Shown here: in pieces, positions 6,355 through 17,084 of the stretch
Position numbering within the stretch: the stretch's first letter is position 1
Layout of the letters: the number at the start of each line of letters is the position of its first letter
Assembly (NCBI GenBank): GCA_017853455.1
Contig: JAFMJM010000026.1
Span: 1-17,084 of the forward strand
Direction: 5' to 3'
DNA: 17,084 nucleotides
DNA from: Acidimicrobiia bacterium
Lineage (GTDB): Bacteria; Actinomycetota; Acidimicrobiia; IMCC26256; PALSA-555
The notes under the pieces: model-generated
What the model was told of the DNA's origin: nothing
The model's database searches: none
Seen by the model: only the letters and a program-made list of their open reading frames with translations
Made by a program: the position numbers and the translations under genes

Positions 6355-7739
6355 CCGTCGTCGGCCCCGAGCCAGACGTCGGGGACCGTGGTCAGGTCGC
6401 CGGCCCCGAGCGTGAGCAGGACGTCGCCGGGCCGGGCGAACCGGGGCGTGTGGGCCACCACGTCGGCCCGCCGCGGCAGGTAGACGACGTCGGCGTCGGG
6501 ATGGGCGTCGAGCACCGCCTGGAGCACCAGGCGTCCCGAGACGCCCGGGCGCGGGCTCTCGCCCGACGCGTAGACGTCGGTGAGCACCAGGACGTCGGCG
6601 TCGGTGAAGGCGTCGGCGAAGTCCCGCCAGAGGTTGGCCGTGCGTGAGTACCGGTGGGGTTGGAACACCGCGATCACCCGAGACCACCCGCCGTCGCGCG
6701 CGGTGCGCAGCGCGGCCCGGACCTCCGACGGGAGGTGCGCGTAGTCGTCGACCAGCGTCACCCCGTCGAGGTCGCCGCGGAACTCGAAGCGGCGGGCGAC
6801 ACCTCCGAACCCCGCCAGGGCCCGCGCCACGGCGTCGAACGGCACGCCGATCTCGGTGGCGAGCGCCGCCGCGCCGACGGCGTTGAGTGCGTTGTGGGCG
6901 CCCGGGACGGGCAGGACGAACTCCCCGAGCGGCGCACCGTCACGGGTCAGCACGATGCGGCTGCCGTGCCGACCGCCGTCGCGCTCGACGATGCGGTAGT
7001 CGGCGTGGGCGGCGGTTCCGTAGGTGCGCGCCCCGGTCCGGGCGGCGAGGGCGGCGGCGTTGGGCTCGTCGGCGCAGACCACGCACGGGCCCGACACCTG
7101 ACCGACGAACCGGTCGAACGCGTCGACCAGCGCGGCGAACGAGCCGTAGTGGTCGAGGTGGTCGGCCTCGACGTTGGTGACGATCGCCGCCTCGGCCGGC
7201 AACTCGAGGAAGGTGCCGTCGCTCTCGTCGGCCTCGACCACGAACCACTCACCGTCGTCGTGGGCGGCGTTGGTCCCGACCTCGTTGACGTCGCCGCCGA
7301 TGACGAACGTCGGGGCCCAGCCGGCGCCGCGCAACACCAGTGCGAGCATCGACGACGTCGTGGTCTTGCCGTGGCTCCCGGCCACCGCGATGCCGCGCTT
7401 GGTGGCGACCAGCGCCCGCAGCGCCTCGGCGCGCCGGTGCACCGGGATCCCCCGGCGCCCGGCCTCGACGACCTCGGGGTTGGTGGACGGGATGGCGGTC
7501 GACACCACGACGGCGTCGACCTCGGGCCCGACGTTCTCGGCGGCGTGCCCGATGCGGGCGTCGATGCCCGCCGCACGCAGGCGGGTGGTGACGCGCGACT
7601 CCTTCAGGTCGGAACCCGAGACGGTGTGGCCCATGCGCGCCAGCACCGTGCCGATGGCGCTCATCCCGGCACCGCCGATCCCCACGATGTGGACGTGACG
7701 GGGCGACGACAGGTCGAGGCGGACGACGTCAGCGGGCAC
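6351..7739 (-). CDS. murC: MurC, UDP-N-acetylmuramate-L-alanine ligase
   Basis: A 462-residue cytoplasmic ATP-dependent ligase that adds L-Ala to UDP-MurNAc. The N-terminal Rossmann domain has HIVGIGGAGMSAIG (about 17-30) for UDP binding. The central ATPase domain has AGSHGKTTTSSML (P-loop, about 120-132), VEADESDGTF (about 168-177) and NVEADHLDHYGS (about 189-200). The C-terminal domain has RRFEFRG (about 316-322), VDDYAHLPSEV (about 330-340), FQPHRYSR and DVYASGESP. The DDYAH motif is normally followed by His (HHP); here it is HLP. The start is GTG at 7739, an 11-base overlap with murG; earlier in-frame sequence is antisense-like murG reading without homology. No RBS is visible, so translational coupling to murG is likely. 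Confidence 0.97.
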   Translation of the reverse strand: MPADVVRLDLSSPRHVHIVGIGGAGMSAIGTVLARMGHTVSGSDLKESRVTTRLRAAGIDARIGHAAENVGPEVDAVVVSTAIPSTNPEVVEAGRRGIPVHRRAEALRALVATKRGIAVAGSHGKTTTSSMLALVLRGAGWAPTFVIGGDVNEVGTNAAHDDGEWFVVEADESDGTFLELPAEAAIVTNVEADHLDHYGSFAALVDAFDRFVGQVSGPCVVCADEPNAAALAARTGARTYGTAAHADYRIVERDGGRHGSRIVLTRDGAPLGEFVLPVPGAHNALNAVGAAALATEIGVPFDAVARALAGFGGVARRFEFRGDLDGVTLVDDYAHLPSEVRAALRTARDGGWSRVIAVFQPHRYSRTANLWRDFADAFTDADVLVLTDVYASGESPRPGVSGRLVLQAVLDAHPDADVVYLPRRADVVAHTPRFARPGDVLLTLGAGDLTTVPDVWLGADDG

Positions 7740-8856
7740 GGGCGGTCTCCTCCACGAGATCGGCGACACGGGCCGCGGCGTCGGGACGGGCGAGCCCCCG
7801 CGCGGCGTCGGCCATGGCGGCTCGGCGACCGGGGTCGCGCAGGGCGTCGAGCTCGTCGGCGAGGCGCCGGGCGTCGCAGCGCTCGTCGGGCAGCAGGACC
7901 GCCGCGCCGGCGTCGGCCAGGGCGCGGCCGTTGGCCGTCTGGTGGTCGCTCGGCGCCCCCGGGAGGGGCACCACCACCGCCGGCTCCCCCGCCACGGCCA
8001 GCTCGGCGACGGTGACGGCCCCGGCCCGCGTGACCACGACGTCGGCCCACCGGTAGAGCCCCGGCATGTCGTCCTCGTAGGGCACCCGCTCGTAGCGCAG
8101 GGCGCCGACGGGCGGCTGGGGGTGACGTTCCATGCACCGTTGGTAGTCGCGCCGACCCGTGACGTGCCGGATGGCGGTGTCGGCCCGGTCGGCCCACGCC
8201 GTGGCCAGGTCGAGGACGGCGTCGTTGATCCGCCCCGCCCCGAGGCTCCCGCCGAACACCCCGACCCGGAAGCGGTCGGCGTCGTCGGCTCCGACCGGGG
8301 TGTCGACCGCGGCGTCGACCGGTGCGACGATCGCCGCCCGGACCGGGTTGCCCGTGCACACGGCGCCACGCAGGCGGGTGCCGGGGATCGACACCGCCGC
8401 CCGGGCACCCAACGCCACGGCCAGTCGGTTCACGACCCCCGGCGCGGCGTTCTGCTCGTGGACCACGACCGGGATGCGCAGCAGCCGGGCCGCCACCACC
8501 CCGGGCGCGGCGGCGTAGCCCCCCACGCCGAACACCACCCGCGGACGCGATCGGCGCAGGAGCGCCACGGCCCGTCCGAGCGCCGTGACCGTGTCGAGGG
8601 CCGTCCGGAGGTTCTGGCGCAGCGCCGCCCACGAGACCCGTCGCAGCAGGCCCCGCCCGGGCAGGAGGTCGATGGCGTACCCGGCGGCGGGAACCATGTC
8701 GGCCTCCATCCCGCGGGCCGAGCCGAGGAACCGGACGTCGGCGGGTGCGTGGCCCCGCCGGACGAGCTCGTCGGCCACGGCGAGCGCCGGGTACACGTGG
8801 CCACCGGTCCCTCCCCCGGTGACCACGACGAACGGGCGGTGGGTCGTCGGGGCCAT
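7729..8856 (-). CDS. murG: MurG, lipid II-forming GlcNAc transferase
   Basis: A 375-residue peripheral membrane GT-B glycosyltransferase. It transfers GlcNAc from UDP-GlcNAc to lipid I, giving lipid II. Motifs are VVTGGGTGGHVYPALAVA (about 11-28), the second glycine loop VFGVGGYAAAPGVVAA (about 108-123) and VVHEQNAAPGVVNR (about 131-144). The nucleotide-binding half has VGVFGGSLGAGRIN (about 198-211), DVVVTRAGAVTVAELA (about 272-287, with the donor-binding Glu) and PGAPSDHQTANGRAL (about 299-313). The start is ATG at 8856, 13 bases after the ftsW TAG. It is the only gene inside the mur block separated from its predecessor rather than overlapping it. Confidence 0.97.
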   Translation of the reverse strand: MAPTTHRPFVVVTGGGTGGHVYPALAVADELVRRGHAPADVRFLGSARGMEADMVPAAGYAIDLLPGRGLLRRVSWAALRQNLRTALDTVTALGRAVALLRRSRPRVVFGVGGYAAAPGVVAARLLRIPVVVHEQNAAPGVVNRLAVALGARAAVSIPGTRLRGAVCTGNPVRAAIVAPVDAAVDTPVGADDADRFRVGVFGGSLGAGRINDAVLDLATAWADRADTAIRHVTGRRDYQRCMERHPQPPVGALRYERVPYEDDMPGLYRWADVVVTRAGAVTVAELAVAGEPAVVVPLPGAPSDHQTANGRALADAGAAVLLPDERCDARRLADELDALRDPGRRAAMADAARGLARPDAAARVADLVEETARAR

Positions 8857-8869
8857 CAGGTCGGCGAGG

Positions 8870-10099
8870 CTACGCGCGGGCCCGCCCGATGTTGGCCAAC
8901 ATCCCCGACGCCACCATGGTGACGATCAGCGACGACCCGCCGAACGACACGAACGGCAGGGGGATCCCCGACACCGGCAGCAGCCCGATGACCCCCGCCA
9001 CGTTGATCGCCGCCTGGGAGGTGACCCAGACCACGATCCCGACGCCGAGGAGCATCGAGAACCGGTCGGGGGCCCGCAGGGCGATCGTGAGGCCGAAGGC
9101 GGCGAACCCCACGAACAGGCCGAGCACCACCAGGCAGCCGATCAGCCCGAGCTCCTCGCCGATGATCGAGAACACGAAGTCGGTGTGGGCGTTGGGGAGG
9201 AAGTGCCACTTCGCGCTCCCGGCCCCGAGGCCGACCCCGGTGACGCCACCCGAGCCGAGAGCGATCAGCGACTGGACGATCTGGTACCCGGTGTTCGACG
9301 CGTCGGCGGCGGGATGGAACAGGGTCATGACCCGCGCCCGGCGGTACGGCTCGGCGATCGCGGCGATCGCCGCCAGCCCGATCCCACCGGTGAGCAGGAC
9401 CACGAGGTGCCGGGCCCGCAGGCCGCCGGCCACCAGGATCGAGACCAGGATCAGCGCGATCACGATGGCCGAGTCGAGGTCGGGCTCGATGAGCACGAGC
9501 GCCACCAGCGTCCCGCAGACCAGGGCGATCGGCTTCAGGATGGCCCAGAGGTCCCAGACCCGGTCGGCCCGTCGGGTCAGCACGTCCGCCGCGAACAGCA
9601 GGACCGCCAACTTGGCGAGCTCCGACGGCTGGAACCGGATCCACGACACCCCGAGCCAGCGACGCGAGCCGCTGACCGCGATGCCGACGTGGGGGATCAG
9701 TACGACCAGGCAGAGTCCGAGGGCGGCGATCGTGACCGGCAGGGCCAGCCGCTGCCAGCGGCGGGCGTCGAAGCGGGCGGCCACGAAGAACGCGACCACC
9801 CCGAGGCCGGTCCAGATCAACTGGCGCATGAAGACGTGCCACACCGAGCCGTAGTCGGCCATCGACACCACCGACGACGCCGAGAGGACCATGACGACGC
9901 CGAACACGTTGAGCAGGACGACCGTGGCGACGAACAGCACCGTCACGTTGGGGGTCACCGCCGGTCGGGCCTCGTGGCGACCGCCGGTCCGCGGGGCCCG
10001 GGGCGTGCGGCGCTCGGTCGCGGGGCGCTCGGCCGACCGGCGTTCGGCGCCGCTGCGGTGGACGGCGCGCGGGGTCCGGGTCGGCGACGGCCGGGTCAC
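8870..10099 (-). CDS. ftsW: FtsW, SEDS-family peptidoglycan glycosyltransferase
   Basis: A 409-residue polytopic membrane protein that polymerises lipid II at the septum with FtsI. After a basic Arg/Ala/Pro-rich cytoplasmic tail of about 50 residues come about ten hydrophobic helices. SEDS motifs seen are GSRRWLGVSWIRFQPSELAK (about 144-163), LIEPDLDSAIVI (about 203-214) and GLGAGSAKWHFLPNAHTDFV. The last contains Asp about 307, the proposed catalytic residue. IIGEELGLIG and GIPLPFVSFGGSSLI follow. FtsW rather than RodA is favoured by its position between murD and murG. The start is GTG at 10099, a GTGA overlap with murD. The N-terminal tail is an extension beyond the membrane core and may be a partner-binding segment. 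Confidence 0.96.
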   Translation of the reverse strand: MTRPSPTRTPRAVHRSGAERRSAERPATERRTPRAPRTGGRHEARPAVTPNVTVLFVATVVLLNVFGVVMVLSASSVVSMADYGSVWHVFMRQLIWTGLGVVAFFVAARFDARRWQRLALPVTIAALGLCLVVLIPHVGIAVSGSRRWLGVSWIRFQPSELAKLAVLLFAADVLTRRADRVWDLWAILKPIALVCGTLVALVLIEPDLDSAIVIALILVSILVAGGLRARHLVVLLTGGIGLAAIAAIAEPYRRARVMTLFHPAADASNTGYQIVQSLIALGSGGVTGVGLGAGSAKWHFLPNAHTDFVFSIIGEELGLIGCLVVLGLFVGFAAFGLTIALRAPDRFSMLLGVGIVVWVTSQAAINVAGVIGLLPVSGIPLPFVSFGGSSLIVTMVASGMLANIGRARA

Positions 10100-11463
10100 G
10101 ACGTCACCCCGATGCGCTCGGAGACGGCCCGGGCGAAGTCGTCACCCCGCTCGGCGTAGGAGCCGTACCAGTCGAACGAGGCGCACGCCGGGGACAACAG
10201 CACGACGTCACCCGCCGACGCCAGACCGGCCGCCGCGGCCACCGCGTCGTCCATCGATCCGGCGCCCTCCACCGGGACGACGCCGGTGAACGCAGCCACC
10301 ACCTCGTCGGCCGCGTCGCCGATCGCCACCACCCCGACGAGGTGGTCGGCGGCGGCCCGCAACGCCGAGAGGTCGAGCCCCTTGTTGCGGCCACCGGCGA
10401 TCAGCACGACCCGAGGGAACGACCGCACCGCCGCGAGGGCGGCGTGCACGTTGGTGGCCTTGGAGTCGTCGATCCAGGTGACCCCGTGCAGTTCGGCGAC
10501 CGGCTGGAGGCGGTGGGCCCCCCGGGTGAACGAGCGCAGGGCGACCGCCACCCCGTCGGGGGTGCCCCCGACCTCGAGGGCGAGGGCGGCGGCGGCGAGG
10601 GCGTTGGCGAGGTCGTGGGGGGCGGTGGCGACGAGGTCGTCGACCGCCACCAGCACGGTGCCCTCGGGCGTCACGAGGCTGCGGCCGTCGGCTCCGGTCC
10701 GGATCCGGTATCCGGCGGTGGCGTCGGGACCGACCGAGAAGGCGCGCGTGCGCCCGGGAGCGTCGGCGGCCAGCGCCGCCACGACCGGGTCGTCGGCGTT
10801 GGCGACCAGGACGTCGTCGGCGCGCTGGTGGGCGAAGACGCCCGCCTTGGCCCGGGCGTAGGCGTCGAAGGTGCGGTGCCAGTCGAGGTGGTCGGCGGCC
10901 ACGTTGGTGATGACCGCCGCCCGCGGCGCGAACGCGTCCGTGACCGTCGCCAGTTGGAACGACGACACCTCGGCCACCGCGACGTCGGGCCGGTCGCGGC
11001 GCGCTTCGTCGAGCAGGGGTGCGCCGATGTTGCCCGCAGCCACCGCCGGCACGCCGCTGGCGACCAGCATCGCCACCGTCAGCTCGGTGACCGTCGTCTT
11101 GCCGTTGGTGCCGGTGACGGCGACCAGGGTGCGACCGCGGGCGGCCAGGATCTCCGCCCCGAGGTCGACCTCCGAGCGGACCGTGACCCCGGCGCGACGG
11201 GCGGCCGCCAGGAACGCGTGCCCCTCCGGGACCCCCGGGCTCGGGACGACCAGGTCGACACCGACCAGGAGGTCGGCCGCGGCCGCCTCGTCGGGGGTGG
11301 CCACGACGGGGACACCGAATTCGGCGGCGACCGCCCGACGATCCGCCGACACCGAGTCGGGACGGTCCTCGACGACCGTGACGTCGTCGCCGGCGGCGTG
11401 CGCCCACCGGACCACCGCGTCGCCGGTGAGGCCCAACCCCATCACCACGACGCGTCGACTCAC
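10096..11463 (-). CDS. murD: MurD, UDP-MurNAc-L-Ala-D-Glu ligase
   Basis: A 455-residue cytoplasmic ATP-dependent ligase adding D-Glu to UDP-MurNAc-L-Ala. The N-terminal domain has VVVMGLGLTGDAVVRW (about 5-20) and VPSPGVPEGH (about 73-82). The ATPase domain has AVTGTNGKTTVTELT (about 115-129), AGNIGAPLLD (about 143-152), VSSFQLATV (about 166-174) and TNVAADHLDWHRTF (about 186-199). The likely carbamylated Lys lies in AYARAKAGVF (about 206). The C-terminal domain has GAHRLQPV (about 315-322), WIDDSKATNVHAAL (about 330-343) and IAGGRNKGLDL (about 355-365). The start is GTG at 11463, a GTGA overlap with the mraY stop. Length and motif spacing are normal. Confidence 0.97.
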   Translation of the reverse strand: MSRRVVVMGLGLTGDAVVRWAHAAGDDVTVVEDRPDSVSADRRAVAAEFGVPVVATPDEAAAADLLVGVDLVVPSPGVPEGHAFLAAARRAGVTVRSEVDLGAEILAARGRTLVAVTGTNGKTTVTELTVAMLVASGVPAVAAGNIGAPLLDEARRDRPDVAVAEVSSFQLATVTDAFAPRAAVITNVAADHLDWHRTFDAYARAKAGVFAHQRADDVLVANADDPVVAALAADAPGRTRAFSVGPDATAGYRIRTGADGRSLVTPEGTVLVAVDDLVATAPHDLANALAAAALALEVGGTPDGVAVALRSFTRGAHRLQPVAELHGVTWIDDSKATNVHAALAAVRSFPRVVLIAGGRNKGLDLSALRAAADHLVGVVAIGDAADEVVAAFTGVVPVEGAGSMDDAVAAAAGLASAGDVVLLSPACASFDWYGSYAERGDDFARAVSERIGVTS

Positions 11464-12506
11464 TCGATGACCCCCGGGATCTTGATGAAGTCAGCGTAGA
11501 AGAGGCCGAGGCCGAGGGCGACGCATGCTCCGGCGAAGATCCACATCCGCACGATCACGGTGGTCTCGGGCCACCCGCCCACCTCGAAGTGGTGGTGGAT
11601 CGGCGCCATGCGCAGCACCCGGCGACCGAACCCGCGGAACGAGATGATCTGGGCCACGACGCTCAGCGTCTCGACGACGTAGATGCCGCCCAGCACCGGC
11701 AGCAGCAGCATGGTCGATCCGACCAGCGCCAGCCCGGCCATCGCACCGCCGAGCGCCAACGACCCGGTGTCCCCCATGAAGATCTGGGCGGGGGCCGCGT
11801 TCCACCAGAGGAACCCGCCGCACGCGCCGGCGAGCGCCGCCGCCACGACCGCGTCGTCGATGGCGAGGGCGGGCACCACGCCGTAGACGCCGGGGTGGCG
11901 GAACTGCCAGAACGAGATGATCGTGAACGCGAGGAACACGAACGTGGCCGACCCGGCGGCGAGCCCGTCCATGCCGTCGGTGAGGTTGACGGCGTTGGCG
12001 GTGCCGTAGACGATCAGCACGGCGATGAAGAACCAGCCCCAGGCGGTCAGGTTGACCAGGGTCGCCCGGGTGAACGACAGATCGGTCGACACCCCCGCCC
12101 AGTGGAGCGCGAGCCAGGAGAAGGCGGCCGCGACGACCAGCAGACCGGCCGTCTTGCCCCGCTTGCGCAACCCGAGGTTGCGACCGCGCCGTACGCCGAG
12201 GTAGTCGTCGAGGAACCCGACGAAGCCCATACCGAGGACCAGGCCCATCAGCAGCAGGCCGGTGCGCGAGAACTTCAACTCGTCGGCCCGGACGTGCGCG
12301 ACGGCGTAGCCGACCAGGACCGCCACCACGATGGCGATGCCGCCCATCGTCGGGGTACCGGCCTTCTGCATGTGCGGGTGGGCGAACGGGCCGTCGTCGC
12401 GGATCTGCTGGCCGATCCCCCGGGCCCGCAGCGCCCGGATCAGGACCGGGGTCGTCAGGATGCAGACGAGGAACGCCGCCGTCGCGGCGATCAGGAGCGC
12501 GATCAC
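11460..12506 (-). CDS. mraY: MraY, phospho-MurNAc-pentapeptide translocase
   Basis: A 348-residue integral membrane enzyme. It transfers phospho-MurNAc-pentapeptide to undecaprenyl phosphate, making lipid I at the inner membrane face. Family motifs are KAGTPTMGGIAIV (about 48-60), GFVGFLDDYLGV (about 94-105, first Asp pair) and NAVNLTDGMDGLAAG (about 171-185). Next come QIFMGDTGSLALGG (about 241-254, Mg-binding Asp) and MAPIHHHFEVGGWPE (about 300-314), the MraY-specific His box. About ten hydrophobic helices are visible. The start is GTG at 12506, overlapping the murF stop as GTGA. It precedes murD as in nearly all dcw clusters. Confidence 0.98.
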   Translation of the reverse strand: MIALLIAATAAFLVCILTTPVLIRALRARGIGQQIRDDGPFAHPHMQKAGTPTMGGIAIVVAVLVGYAVAHVRADELKFSRTGLLLMGLVLGMGFVGFLDDYLGVRRGRNLGLRKRGKTAGLLVVAAAFSWLALHWAGVSTDLSFTRATLVNLTAWGWFFIAVLIVYGTANAVNLTDGMDGLAAGSATFVFLAFTIISFWQFRHPGVYGVVPALAIDDAVVAAALAGACGGFLWWNAAPAQIFMGDTGSLALGGAMAGLALVGSTMLLLPVLGGIYVVETLSVVAQIISFRGFGRRVLRMAPIHHHFEVGGWPETTVIVRMWIFAGACVALGLGLFYADFIKIPGVIE

Positions 12507-13863
12507 GCGACGGCCTCCCCCCGCACGAGGGCGTCGGCGACGACCTCGAGCCCCACGAGCCGGCTGGCCTTGACCAGCACGGCGTCACCCGGCTCCACGA
12601 TCGCGGCCACCACCGTCCGGGCCTCGTCTCGGTCGGCGACGTGGTGGACCTCCGCACCCCCCGCCGAAGCGGCGGTCGCGGTCGCGGCGCTCGCCGGTCC
12701 GACGGCGATCACGACGTCGACACCCAGCTCGGCGGCCAGGGCCCCCACCTCGGCGTGCTCGGCCTCGCCACACTCCCCGAGTTCGAGCATGTCGCCCACC
12801 ACGGCGACGTGACGACCCCGGGCCGGCAGCGTCGCGAAGGCCCGGAGCGACGCGTGCATCGACGACGGGCTCGCGTTGTAGGCGTCGTTGAGGACGACGA
12901 CGCCGCCCGGCGCCTCGACCAGGTCCATGCGCCAGTCGGCGGAGGTCGCGCTCCCCAGGTCGGCCACCGCCACGTCGATGGGCACACCCAGCAGGAGCGC
13001 CACGGTGACGGCCATCGCGGCGTTGTGCGCCTGGTGGGCGCCGCGCAGGCCGAGGGTCACCGCCGTCGCTCCCCACGGGCTCTCGATCGTGAAGGTGGGG
13101 CGCAGACCACCGTCGAGGACGATGTCGCGAACCACGACGTCGGCGGTCGGCGACACCCCCACCGTGACGACGGCGGCCGACGTGCGGTCCGCCAGGGACG
13201 GTGTGGTGTCGTCGTCGGCGTTGAGCACGGCGTAGCCCGTGGCGGGCAGGGCCTCGACCAGCTCACCCTTCGTGCGGGCGATCCCGGCACGGCCCCCCAG
13301 GTGCTCGGCGTGTGACAGGCCGATGTGGGTGATCACCCCGATCTCCGGCCGGGCGACCGCGCACAGGTCGGCGATGTTGCCGGGGAATCGCGCCCCCATC
13401 TCGGCCACGACGACCTGGGTGGCGTCGGGCGCACCGAGCAGCGTGAGCGGGAAGCCGGCCTCGTTGTTGAACGACCCCGGACTGGCGTGCACGCGCAGTG
13501 CGCCCGCCAACGCCGCGGCGGTGAGGTCCTTGGTGGCGGTCTTCCCCGCACTGCCCGTGATGCCCACCACGCGCCGGTCGGCGGGGTGGACCCCGGCCGC
13601 GACGCGCCCGAGCGCCGCCAGCGGGTCGTCGACCACGACGAGGGTCGCCCCGGCGGGTGTGGCGACCTCGCGGGCGACCAGGGCCACCACGGCCCCCGCC
13701 GCGAACGCGTCGACGACGAAGTCGTGTCCGTCGCGGGCAGCGGTCAGGGCCACGAACGCCGACCCGGGGTCGAGCACCCGGCTGTCGATCGCGAACGCCG
13801 AGACCACCACGGTGGGATCGCCGACGACGACGCCCCCGGTGAGTTCGGCGAGGTGGGCGGCCG

Positions 13864-13873
<10 letters not shown>
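12503..13873 (-). CDS. murF: MurF, UDP-MurNAc-tripeptide-D-Ala-D-Ala ligase
   Basis: A 456-residue cytoplasmic ATP-dependent ligase adding D-Ala-D-Ala to complete the pentapeptide. The N-terminal domain begins VELTAAHLAELTGG and has AIDSRVLDPGSAFVAL (about 28-43). The ATPase domain has GITGSAGKTATKD (about 104-116), SFNNEAGFPLTLL (about 134-146) and VAEMGARFPGNI (about 156-167). THIGLSHAEHLG (about 182-193) follows. The C-terminal domain has LNDAYNASPSSMHAS (about 328-342) and VVGDMLELGECG (about 358-369), both MurF-specific. The start is GTG at 13873, a 10-base overlap with murE. The frame is open to 14608, but the extra sequence is out-of-frame murE with no homology, so an automatic call could be about 245 residues too long. 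Confidence 0.96.
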
Positions 13874-15398
<1,525 letters not shown>

Positions 15399-15402
<4 letters not shown>

Positions 15403-17084
15403 GGGAGGGCCATCACGTTACCGGCCGGGTTCACGGCGGCGTCGCCCGGCACCCGCTCGGCGGCGAGGGCGTGCTGCATGACCCGGGAGAAGACCGGAGC
15501 GGCCACCTGACCACCGAAGTACACCCCGGACGGCTCGTCGATCACGACGATGGCGGCGAGGCGCGGGTGCTCCACCGGGGTGAAGCCGACGAACGACGCC
15601 ACGTACTTGTAGGGCGGGTGCTCGTACGGCGGCTTGCGGGCGGTTCCGGTCTTGCCCCCCACGGAGTACCCGGGCACGGCGGCCTTCACGCCGGTGCCGG
15701 AGGTCACCACGCCCGCCAGCATCCGGCGCATGGCGAGCGCGGTCTCCGGCGAGACCACCTGCCGGGTGTAGCCCGGGGCGGCGTCGACGCGCTCGCCGTC
15801 GGCGCCGATGGTGGCTGCGATCAGGCGCGGCTGGCGCGCCACGCCGTCGTTGGCGATGGTCACGTAGACGTCGAGCATCTGGAGCGCGGTCACGGCGAGG
15901 CCGTTGCCGATCGGCATCGACGCCATGCTGGTGGCGTTGTAGTTCTTTCGGGCCATCACGATGCCCGACGCCTCACCGGGGAACTGCAGCCCGGTCTCAC
16001 GACCGAACCCGAAGTCGTGCAGCGCGGCGTCGAAGCGGTCGGCGCCGAGCTCGCGGGCGATGGTGATCGTGCCGACGTTCGACGACTCGGCCAGGACCCC
16101 GGCCACCGTCAACTGCGGTCCGTGCACCTCGGTGTCCTCGAACTTCTTGCCGTCGACCATGATCGCACCGGGCGTCTCGATCACGGTGTCGGGCGTGACG
16201 ATCCCCGCCTCGATCGCCGACGCGATCGTCACCACCTTGTTGGTCGAGCCGGGCTCGAAGACGTCGGTGACCGGCCGGTTGCGACTCGACGCCAGCGACG
16301 GACGGGCCGGGTCGGTGTCGGTGGCGCCGTCGACGCTCGCCATCGCCAGGATGTCCCCGGTCTGGACGTCCATCACGATGGCCATGCCGCCCTTGGCGGA
16401 TGCCGCCGTCACCTGGTCGACGAGCGCCTGCTCCGCCTCGAACTGAACGGAGCGGTCGATGGTCAGCACGACGTCGTCACCGGGGCGCGCCGCCTTGACG
16501 ATCCGCTCCGTGCCCGGCAGCACGTTGCCGGTCGGGTCGAACTCCACCCGCCGCTTGCCCGGCGTGCCGGTGAGGGTCCCGTCGAGGACGTTCTCGAGGC
16601 CGGTGAGGCCGTTGCCGTCGAGCCCGACCATCCCGATCACCGGGGCCGCCAGGTCGCCCGACGGGTAGTACCGCTTCGACTCGGTGTACGAGGCGATGCC
16701 CGGCAGCGAGAGCTCGTCCACCGCGGCCGCCACCTCGGGCTCGACCTTGCGGGCCACGAACTGGAACCGCGAGCCGGGCTGGCTGAGCCGAACCCGCAGC
16801 GTCAGCTCGTCGACGCCGACGATCGGCGCGAGCAGCGCCGCCGCCTCGGCCGGGTGGCGGATCATCGCCGGGTCGGCGTAGATCGTCTCGCGCGGCACCG
16901 ACAGCGCGAGCTCGTGCCCCGACCGGTCGAACACCGCGCCGCGCTCGGCGGCCACGGCCGGGGTGCGGAGGCGCTGTTCGAGGCCGAGTCCGGCGTAGTG
17001 GGCCCGGTTGCGGGTCTGGATGTCGGTCACCCGGGCGGCGAGCACCGCGAGCACGACCGCCACAGCCGCGAACACCACCAGCAC
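15399..17084 (-). CDS. ftsI: FtsI/PBP3, septal peptidoglycan transpeptidase (5' end beyond window)
   Basis: 561 codons are open to the right edge. The first visible codon is a GTG, but it lies inside the transmembrane helix (MLVVFAAVAVVLAVLAARV), so the true N-terminus is probably outside the window. A periplasmic dimerisation domain follows (RGAVFDRSGHELALSVPRET about 48-67; LPGIASYTESKRYYPSGDLA about 127-146; GLTGLENVLDGTLTGTPG about 159-176). The transpeptidase domain has the active-site SxxK as EPGSTNK (Ser 280, Lys 283 of the visible part), the SxN as SSN (334-336) and KTG in GGKTGTARK (478-480). It is a class B penicillin-binding protein that crosslinks septal peptidoglycan with FtsW. 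FtsI is preferred to other class B PBPs because it lies immediately before murE. No PASTA domains are present at the C-terminus. Confidence 0.95.

Noticed and set aside
7740..8408. N-terminal extension of murC into murG
   Set aside because: MurC homology begins a few residues after the GTG at 7739; the upstream frame is out-of-frame murG with low-complexity translation.
8867..8872. TAGCCT box 10 bases before the murG ATG, as a possible promoter
   Set aside because: It includes the ftsW stop codon, has different spacing from the sepF and divIVA boxes and lacks the flanking similarity, so chance is likely.
8585..10159. Plus-strand open frame of about 520 codons opposite ftsW and part of murG
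   Set aside because: The translation is rich in Arg, Asp, Gly and Gln with no domain or motif, and it is fully explained by the high-GC shadow of ftsW.

Overview
This is a very GC-rich window that is coding almost throughout, and every gene I can support lies on the minus strand. It is a division and cell-wall (dcw) cluster. Read in the direction of transcription (right to left) the order is ftsI(partial)-murE-murF-mraY-murD-ftsW-murG-murC-murB-ftsQ-ftsZ-pgeF(yfiH)-yggS-sepF-yggT-divIVA(partial). The block ftsZ-pgeF-yggS-sepF-yggT-divIVA, the lack of ftsA, the presence of SepF and DivIVA, the frequent GTG starts and the high GC point to an Actinomycetota. murB sits between murC and ftsQ, which differs from Mycobacterium and Streptomyces. 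With the DivIVA N-terminus, this makes a deep-branching class such as Acidimicrobiia my best guess, but that is inference.

Layout. 15399-17084 holds the FtsI transpeptidase, running off the right edge. 5434-15402 holds the Mur ligases (E, F, D, C), the lipid-I and lipid-II enzymes (MraY, MurG), the SEDS glycosyltransferase FtsW and the reductase MurB. 3260-5437 holds the FtsQ divisome protein and the FtsZ tubulin homologue. 1047-3263 holds PgeF, the PLP-homeostasis protein YggS, the FtsZ anchor SepF and the small membrane protein YggT. 1-967 holds a DivIVA/Wag31-type coiled-coil protein that runs off the left edge. No stretch over 100 bases is without a gene. I see no RNA genes, mobile elements or CRISPR arrays.

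How it works together. MurB, MurC, MurD, MurE and MurF carry out the reduction and stem-peptide steps that complete UDP-MurNAc-pentapeptide; the MurE DNPR motif indicates meso-diaminopimelate. MraY and MurG make lipid II. FtsW polymerises it and FtsI crosslinks it at the septum. FtsZ, anchored by SepF, and FtsQ organise the divisome. DivIVA marks poles and septa.

The cluster is tightly coupled: most junctions are 4-base NTGA stop/start overlaps. The only gaps over 13 bases lie before ftsZ, sepF and divIVA. sepF and divIVA each have a TANNNT box exactly 8 bases before their ATG, suggesting leaderless promoters, while ftsZ has the one recognisable Shine-Dalgarno. The least conventional gene call is pgeF: its conserved N-terminus can only be included if it starts at a CTG in a CTGA overlap with the ftsZ stop. 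I found no undescribed system; the window is a well-known cluster with some regulatory and linker details worth checking.
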